Positions 35,810 to 44,129 of a stretch of DNA of 64,000 nucleotides are shown one piece after another. The first letter of the stretch is position 1; the number at the start of each line of letters is the position of its first letter. Below the pieces are notes generated by a model, which saw only the letters and a program-made list of their open reading frames with translations, was not told the origin of the DNA and searched no databases. The translations under genes were made by a program, and so were the position numbers. The DNA comes from Niallia circulans (GTDB lineage: Bacteria; Bacillota; Bacilli; Bacillales; Cytobacillaceae), in NCBI RefSeq assembly GCF_003726095.1, contig NZ_CP026031.1:4280001-4344000 (forward strand), in the 5' to 3' direction.

Positions 35810-36961
35810 ATGAATGCTATTCATTTTGGAGCTGGAAATATAGGTAGAGGATTTATTGGTCTATTACTACATCAGTCAAATTATGCTATTACCTTTGTGG
35901 ATGTAAACGAACAAATTATCGATGAAATTAATCGTGTTGGTCAATATCATGTTTTATTGGCAAATGAAGCGAAAGATCAATTCACAGTTAAAAATATTAA
36001 AGGAATTAATAGTAAAGTAAATCCAGAACAAGTGGTGGAACAATTTATCCATGCAGACATTGTGACTACAGCTATCGGACCTAATATTCTAAAGTTTATC
36101 GCGCCATTAATTGCTGACGGAATTAAAGCACGAATGAAAAGTAATCAAACACCAGTTAATGTGATTGCTTGTGAAAATATGATTGGTGGTAGTAGTGCCC
36201 TTAAACAGTTTGTGTTAGAGCATTTAAATGAAGAGGAAGCAGCATGGACAGAGGAATACGTTGGTTTTCCTGACTCAGCTGTGGATAGAATTGTGCCAAA
36301 CCAGAAGAATGAAAACTTATTAGATGTTCTAGTAGAACCTTTCCATGAGTGGGTTGTAGATGAAACGGCAATTAAAGGACCAAAACCTGAAATTGCAGAG
36401 GCACATTTCGTAAGTAATTTACAGGCATATATCGAAAGAAAGTTATTTACTGTAAATACTGGCCATGCAGCAACAGCCTATTTAGGCAATAGAAAGAACT
36501 ATGAAACCATTTCTGAAACAATTCAACATGAAGATGTGAAAGAAAAGGTGCTTCATGTTTTACAAGAAACAGGAAAAGTATTAGTAGCAAAATATGGTTT
36601 TAATGCAGCAGATCATCAAAAATATATCGACAAAATTTTAGGCCGCTTTGCGAATGTTTATATTGTAGACGATGTAAAACGAGTTGGTAGATCACCGCTT
36701 CGAAAATTGGGCGGGAATGATCGATTAGTTGCTCCAGCACTAGCATACTATAATGAGTTTAAAGAAATTCCGTCTTATTTAGTAGAAGTAATGGCATCGG
36801 CTCTTCACTTTTATACAGCAGAAGATCAAGAGTCTGTGGAATTAAAGAACTTAATAGATGCAAAAGGAGTTCAAGCTGCTTTTAGTGAAGTTTCTGGTTT
36901 AAGTGAAGATCATGCTTTAGTGAAAGAAGTAGTGCTTACTTATAACAAAATAAATGCATAA
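35810..36961 (+). CDS. mtlD: Mannitol-1-phosphate 5-dehydrogenase MtlD
   Basis: A 383-residue long-chain dehydrogenase that oxidises mannitol-1-phosphate to fructose-6-phosphate with NAD. The N-terminal Rossmann motif FGAGNIGRGFIG is intact. The catalytic lysine region reads GRSPLRKLGGNDRL, and TVNTGHAATAYLG is typical. The length matches the family. The start at ATG 35810 lies four bases after mtlF, with AGCGAGG inside the mtlF end as ribosome site. Confidence 0.94.
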   Translation: MNAIHFGAGNIGRGFIGLLLHQSNYAITFVDVNEQIIDEINRVGQYHVLLANEAKDQFTVKNIKGINSKVNPEQVVEQFIHADIVTTAIGPNILKFIAPLIADGIKARMKSNQTPVNVIACENMIGGSSALKQFVLEHLNEEEAAWTEEYVGFPDSAVDRIVPNQKNENLLDVLVEPFHEWVVDETAIKGPKPEIAEAHFVSNLQAYIERKLFTVNTGHAATAYLGNRKNYETISETIQHEDVKEKVLHVLQETGKVLVAKYGFNAADHQKYIDKILGRFANVYIVDDVKRVGRSPLRKLGGNDRLVAPALAYYNEFKEIPSYLVEVMASALHFYTAEDQESVELKNLIDAKGVQAAFSEVSGLSEDHALVKEVVLTYNKINA

Positions 36962-36963
36962 AT

Positions 36964-37002
36964 AAAAAATCCAATGAGGTCTCAAAGCCCATTGGATTTT
37001 TT
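36964..37002. terminator. Terminator after mtlD
   Basis: AAAAAATCCAATG (36964-36976) and CATTGGATTTTTT (36990-37002) form a perfect 13-bp stem. A and T flanks let it work on both strands, which also suits the small minus-strand gene that ends at 37016. Confidence 0.9.
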
Positions 37003-37015
37003 ATTTCAAGAGTAA

Positions 37016-37144
37016 TTAGAAACTCTTAGAGCGTGTTGCTAATGCTGAGGTTGCCTTTGACTGTTTGCGCTTGTCCCACATTTTTTTGGCGAAGGGATAA
37101 ATGATAGGTCCCCACGTAATGATTCGTCTGAACATTTTTTTCAT
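37016..37144 (-). CDS. Unannotated small basic protein, 42 residues
   Basis: On the minus strand an ATG at 37144 opens a 42-codon frame, beginning MKKMFRRIITWGPIIYPFAK and ending TRSKSF. AAAGGATGTGAGAG lies just upstream as ribosome site. The protein is strongly basic, with about a dozen Lys and Arg, and has an aromatic, proline-containing hydrophobic centre. The frame fills much of an otherwise empty 430-base gap and ends just outside a two-way terminator. I do not recognise a family; a membrane-bound or nucleic-acid-bound peptide are both possible. Confidence 0.6.
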   Translation of the reverse strand: MKKMFRRIITWGPIIYPFAKKMWDKRKQSKATSALATRSKSF

Positions 37145-37389
37145 TATCTCTCACATCCTTTTAGCCTTTACTTATTCTTTTCCCAAGAAATCAAATGGAT
37201 AAACAATAACCCCTCTTCTAGTTAAATTTGGTAATATTAGATAGAGATCCCTTCTTGTAATTTAGAAAGAAAGAGAATATAGTTTTCATAGATAGTTGCA
37301 ACATATAAGAGAAAATAACCGTCTAATGATTAGATAGAAAAAAAGAAGAAGTATTTATTCTATGAGTAAAAGTAAAGGATAGGTAATAG

Positions 37390-39489
37390 ATGGATCGATT
37401 AAAACCATATTGGGAAGGGTTTCGACGTTTCTGGAAAAAGAGACACCTTACCCAAATTATACTGTTGGCTTTGTTATTATTTGTTTTATTAGCGATATTA
37501 TATTTTACGTACCTAGCAACACAAGCAAATGTTAGTTCATTAAAGGCTGGTTTAAGTCAGGCGACCATTATTTATGATAAAGATGGAGATGAAGCAACTC
37601 GAATAAGAACGGAAAGAACAGAAGGCATTGAATTAAAGGATGTCCCGAAATATGTTCCAGACGCAGTTGTTTCTATTGAAGATGAACGTTTCTATCAACA
37701 TAATGGGTTTGATATTAAAGGGATCAGCCGTGCGTTTTTTAAGAACATTTTTGCAGGGAGAATTACTGGTGGAGGAAGTACGATTACCCAGCAATTAACA
37801 AAAAATGCTTTGTTAACTTCCGAACAGACCTATAAGCGAAAAGCAGAGGAACTATTTCTTGCTGTAGAAATAGAAAAGCATTATAAAAAAGATGAAATTC
37901 TACAAATGTATTTGAATCACGTTTATTTTGGTAGTGGTGCCTGGGGTATCAGCCAAGCATCCTTGAAATATTTTAATAAAGATATTAAGGATGTATCTAT
38001 TAGTGAGGCTGCATTGCTAGCAGGAATAGTGCAAGCTCCATCTGCATTAGATCCTTATAACAATTATGATGGTGCTATAAATCGCCGCAACCTTGTTCTA
38101 AAGAAAATGGTAGAATTAAAAAAAATTACAGAAGAGCAGTACCAGCAAGCAGTAAACGAAAAAATTGTATTAGAAAATGGGGGAGGATCTTTTATTGAAA
38201 GAGATTATCCTTACTTTGTGGACGCGGTGATTGATGAAGCAATCAGCAAGTATGGACTTACACAAGAAGAAATTTTAAAAAGAGGATATAAGATTTATAC
38301 AGAGATGGATCAAAATCTTCAATCTACCTTAGAAAAAACTTTTGCAAGAGATTCCCTGTTTCCTAGAAGTTCTGATGGTACATTAGTGCAAGGCGGAGCG
38401 GTTTTACTTGATCCGGAAACTGGGGGAGTGAGAGGATTAGTAGGAGGAAGAGGAGAGCAAGTTTTCAGAGGCTTTAACCGAGCTACTCAAATTAAAGTAC
38501 AGCCAGGATCCACGATGAAGCCACTTGCTGTTTATACACCTGCTTTAGAAAAAGGATATAAAATTGACTCTATGCTTGAAGATAAGCCTTTCAAAAAGGG
38601 TGATTATGAACCGAAAAACTTCACTAAGTCTTATAAAGGCGAAGTTCCGATGTATGAAGCATTAGAAGACTCTTTAAATGTGCCAGCAGTCTGGCTGCTA
38701 GATAAAATTGGTTTGGAAAATGGTCTTAAATCCCTTGATCGCTTCGGCATTCCATATGAAAAAGAGGATGAATATCTTGGGATAGCTTTAGGCGGGATGT
38801 ACAGTGGTGTTTCACCATTGCAAATGGCGAGCGCTTATTCTACATTTCCTAATGAGGGAGTCCGAATGGAAAGTCATTTGATTACAAAAATTGTCGGACC
38901 GACAGGCAACGTTGTGGCTGAATATGAGCCAAAGTCGACAAGAGTTACTTCCAAATCGGTGACAAATGACATGACCTCCATGTTATTGGATGTTATTAAA
39001 TCAGGAACAGGCCAAGGAGCAAAAATAACAGGATTTCAACTTGCCGGAAAAACAGGCTCCACTCAATTAGAGGATTCGAGTATTTCTGGCACAAAGGATC
39101 AATGGTTTGTAGGGTATACGCCTAATCTAGTTGGGTCGATGTGGCTAGGATATGATAAAACAGATAAGATGCATTATCTGCCAAGTAAAAGTTCAGGTGA
39201 TGTCATACCAATTTTTAAAACAATTATGGATCAAGCCGTACAATATGTAGAGCCAGAGAATTTTCAGGTCCAATCCGTCAGTGATAGACTTGCAAATAAG
39301 GATAATAAAAATGTAAATAAAAAAGTAGAAAAAACAAAAAAGGTAATTAAAGAGAAAGCAGAGGAATTAGAAACGACTATAAAAGAAAATTCTTCCAAAT
39401 GGAGCAAAGTAGTAGACGAGATTAAAGAAGATGCAAAAAAGGTAAATGAAAAGGTAAAAGGAAAATTACAAGAAATACTAGGAAATTAA
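37390..39489 (+). CDS. Class A penicillin-binding protein (PbpF/PbpG-like)
   Basis: A 699-residue bifunctional peptidoglycan polymerase. A short cytoplasmic head and one membrane helix (about 22-44) precede the glycosyltransferase domain (about 65-245) with catalytic Glu in SIEDERFYQHNG and the block GGSTITQQLTKN. The transpeptidase domain has the S-x-x-K nucleophile in GSTMKPLA (about 374), SLN near 430 and KTG near 554. A Lys/Glu-rich C-terminal tail of about 70 residues follows. Length and tail resemble B. subtilis PbpG (PBP2d) or PbpF (PBP2c), which act in spore peptidoglycan; I cannot choose between them. Confidence 0.88.
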   Translation: MDRLKPYWEGFRRFWKKRHLTQIILLALLLFVLLAILYFTYLATQANVSSLKAGLSQATIIYDKDGDEATRIRTERTEGIELKDVPKYVPDAVVSIEDERFYQHNGFDIKGISRAFFKNIFAGRITGGGSTITQQLTKNALLTSEQTYKRKAEELFLAVEIEKHYKKDEILQMYLNHVYFGSGAWGISQASLKYFNKDIKDVSISEAALLAGIVQAPSALDPYNNYDGAINRRNLVLKKMVELKKITEEQYQQAVNEKIVLENGGGSFIERDYPYFVDAVIDEAISKYGLTQEEILKRGYKIYTEMDQNLQSTLEKTFARDSLFPRSSDGTLVQGGAVLLDPETGGVRGLVGGRGEQVFRGFNRATQIKVQPGSTMKPLAVYTPALEKGYKIDSMLEDKPFKKGDYEPKNFTKSYKGEVPMYEALEDSLNVPAVWLLDKIGLENGLKSLDRFGIPYEKEDEYLGIALGGMYSGVSPLQMASAYSTFPNEGVRMESHLITKIVGPTGNVVAEYEPKSTRVTSKSVTNDMTSMLLDVIKSGTGQGAKITGFQLAGKTGSTQLEDSSISGTKDQWFVGYTPNLVGSMWLGYDKTDKMHYLPSKSSGDVIPIFKTIMDQAVQYVEPENFQVQSVSDRLANKDNKNVNKKVEKTKKVIKEKAEELETTIKENSSKWSKVVDEIKEDAKKVNEKVKGKLQEILGN

Positions 39490-39500
39490 TCGTTTCAAAA

Positions 39501-39568
39501 GATAGAAGTAGATACCGATACTAGTGGCAGCTGCTATTAGTATCAGTATAAATTTCTATCTTTTTTTT
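39501..39568 (+). terminator. Long terminator hairpin after the PBP gene
   Basis: GATAGAA (39501-39507) pairs with TTCTATC (39554-39560), and inner arms around GATACTA/TATTAGTATC extend the stem. Eight T residues follow. Confidence 0.85.
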
Positions 39569-39660
39569 ATAGCAGCAAGAAGAGAAGAGTTGTTTCTGAT
39601 ATTTTGTATAACTGGAGATAAATAATGGTTAGAATTAGGAAAGAGAATGAGGTTTAATTA

Positions 39661-39694
39661 TATATAGTCTGTGATAAATATAACAGACTATATA
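39661..39694 (+). promoter_or_regulatory. Operator-like perfect inverted repeat, 12 bp
   Basis: TATATAGTCTGT (39661-39672) and ACAGACTATATA (39683-39694) form a perfect inverted repeat with a 10-base spacer. It is followed directly by AAAGGAGGA and two very short frames (8 and 14 codons) that have no recognisable product. It looks like the operator or leader of a gene that has been lost, or a TetR/PadR-type site. Confidence 0.55.
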
Positions 39695-40028
39695 AAAGGA
39701 GGAATGTCTATTTACAGAAGGAAAACATGAACAAAATGATGGAAAAAGCAACCAGTATAAATTATAATTGATGTAAGCGTTTTTAAAAGAGGGTTTGCAG
39801 AAATACTCTAATTTGTAAAAAAGTTTGTGACATAATTATGGACGTGGATTTTAAAAATGGTATCTGCTATAATAAAAAGGTTGATAAAATCTTGAATATG
39901 GGAAAATCTAGGGATAGAAAATGTGATAATTGGTAAAATTATACTTACGTTTTTTGTCACATATAATAGGTTCAAGATATGATATCATCATACAGGTAGT
40001 AATAATTCCTATTTTACCTCTGTAATAT
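39695..40028 (+). other. Intergenic region before qoxA
   Basis: About 330 A/T-rich bases. A strong Shine-Dalgarno at 39695-39703 leads only to two tiny frames. Besides the cre-like site at 39772-39785, TATAAT-like hexamers occur near 39871 and 39963, but neither has a convincing -35. A half Rex-like TTGTGAC occurs near 39825; it lacks the second half. Confidence 0.4.
39772..39785 (+). promoter_or_regulatory. cre-like site upstream of qoxA
   Basis: TGTAAGCGTTTTTA matches the catabolite-responsive consensus TGWAANCGNTNWCA at 13 of 14 positions. It lies about 330 bases before the qoxA start, so CcpA control of the oxidase is plausible, but the distance leaves this open. Confidence 0.5.
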
Positions 40029-40058
40029 GAATGTTCTGTGTCTAAATATCGAACATTC
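40029..40058 (+). promoter_or_regulatory. Inverted repeat in the qoxA leader
   Basis: GAATGTTC (40029-40036) and GAACATTC (40051-40058) form a perfect 8-bp inverted repeat with a 14-base spacer, 46 bases before the qoxA start. It could be an mRNA hairpin or a regulator site. Confidence 0.45.
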
Positions 40059-40103
40059 TGTGAATAATTTAACATTTTAACTTATATGGAAGGAGCTGTA
40101 CAA

Positions 40104-41033
40104 ATGAAAAAGGGAGTTTTAGTTTCGCTTTTAGCAATTGTACCATTATTCATTTTAAGTGGCTGTGAATCCATGGTAGTATTTGACCCCCAAGGTCCTG
40201 TTGCTAGAAGTATTACGGACTTGATTAACTGGTCAATTGTATTAATGGCTTTTGTTTGTCTAGTAGTTTTTGCACTATTTGGCTACATAGTTTGGAAATA
40301 TCGTGCAACAAAAGAAAATGCGGATTATGAGCCAGAAGAACATGGAAGCACAAAGCTTGAAATTGTTTGGACTGTAATACCGTTCTTAATAATCATTGCA
40401 TTAACGGTTCCAACTGTAAAAACAATCTTTGCTTTAGAAGATGTGCCAAAAGATTATAAAGATCGTGATCCAGTAGTGATTAACGTTACTTCTGCAGATT
40501 GGAAATGGATTTTTAGTTATCCAGAAGAGGGGATTGAAACAGTTAATTATGTAAATATCCCTGCAGGTGTACCTGTTGAGTTTAAATTAACTTCTGCTGG
40601 TACGATGCAATCATTTTGGATCCCTGCTTTAGCTGGTCAAAAGTATACGATGTATGGTGCTGAAACAGATCTCTATGTGGTAGCAGATAACCCAGGTAAC
40701 TATGAAGGACAAAATACAAGCTTTAACGGTAAAGGTTATGCGGAGATGAAGTTTGATGTCGAAGCAAAATCTGTAGAGGATTATGATAAATGGGTAGATG
40801 AAGTAAAAGAAACTGCCCCTAAGTTAACAGAAGAGAAATACAGAGAAATTATCAAGCCTACACATTTAGGCCGTATGACTTTCTCTAATACACATTTAGA
40901 GTGGATTGACCACGGTAAAGGTGGAGACTCAAACTATTATTTAAACCCTGAGTTATATCGAGTTCATGGATATCCAGGTAGAACTTTTGAAAAGAATCAA
41001 GAGTCTGACGGAGGTGAAAAGGATGCACATTAA
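40104..41033 (+). CDS. qoxA: Cytochrome aa3 quinol oxidase subunit II, QoxA
   Basis: A 309-residue lipoprotein. The signal peptide ends in LSGC with Cys at residue 21, then two membrane helices (about 38-62 and 85-107) and an extracytoplasmic cupredoxin-like domain follow. HGSTKLEIVWTVIPFLI and WIPALAGQKYTMYG match heme-copper oxidase subunit II. The paired CuA cysteines of cytochrome c oxidases are missing, which marks a quinol oxidase rather than CtaC. The ATG at 40104 follows GGAAGGAG; the ATG at 40086 precedes it and is rejected. Overlaps qoxB by 11 bases. Confidence 0.9.
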   Translation: MKKGVLVSLLAIVPLFILSGCESMVVFDPQGPVARSITDLINWSIVLMAFVCLVVFALFGYIVWKYRATKENADYEPEEHGSTKLEIVWTVIPFLIIIALTVPTVKTIFALEDVPKDYKDRDPVVINVTSADWKWIFSYPEEGIETVNYVNIPAGVPVEFKLTSAGTMQSFWIPALAGQKYTMYGAETDLYVVADNPGNYEGQNTSFNGKGYAEMKFDVEAKSVEDYDKWVDEVKETAPKLTEEKYREIIKPTHLGRMTFSNTHLEWIDHGKGGDSNYYLNPELYRVHGYPGRTFEKNQESDGGEKDAH

Positions 41034-42975
41034 GTGGGATGACATTGTTATTACTGGTGATCCCCTAATATTGTCTGCTCAAATAGGTATTATTCTAACA
41101 ATGCTTGCTATAGTAGTAGGTGTTACTTATTTTAAGAAGTGGCAATATTTATGGGATGAATGGATAACAACGGTTGATCACAAAAAAATCGGTATCATGT
41201 ATATTATTGTTGCCGTATTAATGTTCTTCCGTGGTGGAGTAGACGGTTTGATGATGAAATATCAAACAGCAGCTCCTGAAATGAAATTTTTAGATCCACA
41301 GCATTATAATGAAGTATTTACAACGCATGGTGTTATCATGATTCTTTTTATGGCGATGCCAGCATTGATTGGATTAATGAACGTAGTTATTCCATTGCAA
41401 ATTGGTGCACGTGATGTTGCGTTCCCACAATTGAATGCATTAAGCTTCTGGTTAACATTCAGTGGAGCAATGCTATTCAATATCTCTTTCGTAATTGGTG
41501 GTTCTCCTGATGCAGGATGGACATCCTATTTCCCTCTAGCGGGGAAAGAATTCACACCAGGAGTTGGAAACAACTTCTATGCAATTGGACTGCAAATCGC
41601 AGGTATTGGTACGTTAATGACAGGTATTAACTTTATTGTGACAATCCTGAAAATGCGTGCTAAAGGGATGACTTTAATGAAAATGCCAATGTTTACTTGG
41701 ACTTCATTAATTACAAACGTAATTATTGTGTTTGCATTCCCTATTTTAACTGTTGCATTAGCATTAATGACATTTGACCGTTTATTCGGAACTCATTTCT
41801 TCACGATTTCTGGTGGAGGAAATGCGATGTTATGGAATAACCTATTCTGGTTATGGGGACATCCAGAGGTATATATTGTTATCTTGCCTGCATTTGGAAT
41901 GTTCTCTGAAGTTATTGCTACATTCTCGAAAAAACGCCTATATGGTTATAATTCAATGATTATTTCTATTGTCGGTATTGCGTTATTGAGTTTCCTTGTT
42001 TGGGTTCACCATTTCTATACAATGGGATCTGGACCAGTTGTAAACTCTGTATTCTCAATCACAACTATGTTAATCGCAGTTCCAACTGGGGTTAAGATTT
42101 TCAACTGGTTGTTTACTATGAGAAAAGGACGTATCCAATTTACAACGGCAATGCTATGGGCGCTTGCATTTATTCCGACTTTTACAATTGGTGGGGTAAC
42201 GGGAGTTATGCTTGCAATGGCTGCAGCAGACTATCAATATCATAATACTTTATTCTTAGTAGCTCATTTCCACTATGTATTAATACCAGGTGTTGTATAT
42301 GCAGTATTTGCTGGTTTCTATTACTGGTGGCCAAAAATGTTTGGTTATGCATTAAACGAACGTTTAGGAAAATGGCATTTCTGGTTGTTTAATATTGGTT
42401 TTAATGTAACCTTTATGCCTATGTTCTTCTTAGGCTTAAAAGGAGCAGTAAGACGTTCTTATACTTTCTCAGCGGAATCTGGATTTGCACCATTGTTCAT
42501 GTTATCAGCAATCGGATCCCTTATTCTTGCTGCTGGATTTGCCGTGCTAGTTTATAACATCTACTATAGTACTCGTTATGCAGATAGAAAGATTTCTACA
42601 GATCCATGGGATGCAAGAACGCTAGAATGGCATACAGCTTCACCAGTTCAGCCATATAACTTTGCAATTACTCCAGAAGTAAAAGCATTAGATGCGTTCT
42701 GGTATATGAAGAAAAATAATGAAGGCTTAGTATTAAAAGAAGAAGAACTAGAAGAAATACACATGCCAAGCAACTCTGGACTTCCATTCTATATGTGTGT
42801 TGTATTTGGTATCGTCGGTTTCTTCCTAATATTTGAATGGTTTATTCCAGCTGCAATTTGTAGCTTAGGTATTTTTGTTGGCTTAATCATTCGTTCCTTT
42901 GATTATAACGAAGGTTATCATATTAAACTGGATGTTATTAAGAAAACGGAACGTGCATGGAGAGGTGAGAAATAA
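41023..42975 (+). CDS. qoxB: Quinol oxidase subunit I, QoxB
   Basis: A 650-residue heme-copper oxidase catalytic subunit, one residue longer than B. subtilis QoxB. Metal ligands are visible: the low-spin heme His in FTTHGVIMI, the CuB His and cross-linked Tyr in WGHPEVYIVILP, the CuB His pair in VWVHHFYTMG, and the heme His pair in VAHFHYVLIPG. Together these pump protons and reduce oxygen to water using menaquinol. An ORF start at 40966 is rejected in favour of ATG 41023, which has GGAGGTG just upstream inside qoxA. Confidence 0.95.
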   Translation: MHIKWDDIVITGDPLILSAQIGIILTMLAIVVGVTYFKKWQYLWDEWITTVDHKKIGIMYIIVAVLMFFRGGVDGLMMKYQTAAPEMKFLDPQHYNEVFTTHGVIMILFMAMPALIGLMNVVIPLQIGARDVAFPQLNALSFWLTFSGAMLFNISFVIGGSPDAGWTSYFPLAGKEFTPGVGNNFYAIGLQIAGIGTLMTGINFIVTILKMRAKGMTLMKMPMFTWTSLITNVIIVFAFPILTVALALMTFDRLFGTHFFTISGGGNAMLWNNLFWLWGHPEVYIVILPAFGMFSEVIATFSKKRLYGYNSMIISIVGIALLSFLVWVHHFYTMGSGPVVNSVFSITTMLIAVPTGVKIFNWLFTMRKGRIQFTTAMLWALAFIPTFTIGGVTGVMLAMAAADYQYHNTLFLVAHFHYVLIPGVVYAVFAGFYYWWPKMFGYALNERLGKWHFWLFNIGFNVTFMPMFFLGLKGAVRRSYTFSAESGFAPLFMLSAIGSLILAAGFAVLVYNIYYSTRYADRKISTDPWDARTLEWHTASPVQPYNFAITPEVKALDAFWYMKKNNEGLVLKEEELEEIHMPSNSGLPFYMCVVFGIVGFFLIFEWFIPAAICSLGIFVGLIIRSFDYNEGYHIKLDVIKKTERAWRGEK

Positions 42976-43583
42976 TGGCAAAAGTCGATAAGTCCTTACC
43001 ACTAGAATATCAAACAGAGCAAAGTCGTTTAAATATTCTAGGCTTCTGGATTTTCCTTGGTGCGGAGGTTGTATTATTCGCTACCTTATTTGCAGCCTAT
43101 GGATCTTTAAAGGATAACTTTGCAGGCGGACCTACTCCAGCTGAATTATTTAAATTAAAAGATGTAATGATTGAAACACTTTTACTATTAACAAGTAGTT
43201 TCACTTGTGGGATCGCTATCTGGTATATGCGTCGCCAAAATTTAAAAGGATTATTAACATGGTTAATTATTACTTTAGCATTGGGTGCAGGCTTCGTCTT
43301 TGTGGAAGTAAATGAATTTATTCATTATGTACATGAAGGAGCGACAATGCAGACAAGTGCCTTCCTTTCTTCCTTCTTTGTATTGCTAGGAACACACGGA
43401 TTGCACGTATCCTTAGGTATAGGTTGGGCGATATTGATTATTATTCAATTGCTTAAACATGGCTTAACACCAACAACTGCTCGTAAGACATTTATTATAA
43501 GTTTATACTGGCATTTCTTAGACGTTGTGTGGATTTTCATCTTCACATTCGTTTATCTTGCTAGAATGAAAATGGGAGGGTAA
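42975..43583 (+). CDS. qoxC: Quinol oxidase subunit III, QoxC
   Basis: A 202-residue membrane protein with five helices. LGFWIFLGAEVVLFATLFAAY and the segment GTHGLHVSLGIGW are the typical subunit III blocks, and YWHFLDVVWIFIF ends the protein as in QoxC and CtaE. It begins at ATG 42975, overlapping the qoxB stop by one base (TAATG), with GAGAGGTGAG ahead. Confidence 0.93.
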   Translation: MAKVDKSLPLEYQTEQSRLNILGFWIFLGAEVVLFATLFAAYGSLKDNFAGGPTPAELFKLKDVMIETLLLLTSSFTCGIAIWYMRRQNLKGLLTWLIITLALGAGFVFVEVNEFIHYVHEGATMQTSAFLSSFFVLLGTHGLHVSLGIGWAILIIIQLLKHGLTPTTARKTFIISLYWHFLDVVWIFIFTFVYLARMKMGG

Positions 43584-43589
43584 TAAAAG

Positions 43590-43895
43590 ATGGCAAAAAA
43601 TCATGAAAATGAAAAATTTCCAATTAGTCATATTGCAGGTTTTATTGTTTCTTTATTACTTACCTTCGCAGCTGTAGGGGCTAAGTTATATACAGATCTT
43701 CCAATGGTTACTGTAATGTGGATTATCGGAGCATTAGCTGTTATTCAAGCAATTCTTCAACTGTTTATGTTTATGCATCTTACAGAAGGAGAAGGGCAAG
43801 TACAGACTATTAATATCATTTATGCTTTCTTCTGCGCAATTGTCGTTGCCGGAGGAACAATTTGGGTAATGACATCAGGACACGTACATTACTAA
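43590..43895 (+). CDS. qoxD: Quinol oxidase subunit IV, QoxD
   Basis: A 101-residue protein with three membrane helices of the CyoD/QoxD type. HIAGFIVSLLLTFAAVGA forms the first and LQLFMFMHLTEGEG the typical turn after the second. It is somewhat shorter than B. subtilis QoxD. It begins at ATG 43590, six bases after qoxC, behind GGGAGGG, and closes the operon before a strong terminator. Confidence 0.92.
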   Translation: MAKNHENEKFPISHIAGFIVSLLLTFAAVGAKLYTDLPMVTVMWIIGALAVIQAILQLFMFMHLTEGEGQVQTINIIYAFFCAIVVAGGTIWVMTSGHVHY

Positions 43896-43904
43896 TAAAG
43901 TGAG

Positions 43905-43934
43905 AAAAAAGCCTCCATTTGGGGGCTTTTTTTT
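43905..43934 (+). terminator. Terminator of the qox operon
   Basis: AAAAAAGCCTCC (43905-43916) pairs with GGGGGCTTTTTT after a short loop; a run of eight T residues follows. Confidence 0.92.
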
Positions 43935-44063
43935 GTATATAAAAGACTAAATAACTAGGTAATAGGGATTATTATTTTTGAAATGTTGTGATAATTACAT
44001 TTAGTCTTTTAAAAAGCATTGACGGGCTAGAAAAAGATGATAAAATAAAGAAATAATCTAAAT

Positions 44064-44082
44064 GATAATGAAAATCATTTGC
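44064..44082 (+). promoter_or_regulatory. Fur box upstream of yclN
   Basis: This 19-mer matches the Fur consensus at 16 of 19 positions and lies 48 bases before the yclN start. Confidence 0.8.
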
Positions 44083-44129
44083 GATGAAGTTGGGAGTGAG
44101 GGGAACGAGTAATATTACTCATTGGCACT

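Noticed and set aside
39818..39840. Rex redox-regulator site before qoxA
   Set aside because: Only the TTGTGA half is present; the facing TCACAA half is missing.
40029..40058. LexA (SOS) box before qoxA
   Set aside because: The GAAC/GTTC elements are arranged as an outward 8-bp inverted repeat with a 14-base spacer, not as GAAC-N4-GTTC.
40104..43895. Cytochrome c oxidase ctaCDEF
   Set aside because: Subunit II lacks the paired CuA cysteines and any heme c domain, and subunit lengths match QoxABCD, so quinol oxidase is the better call.
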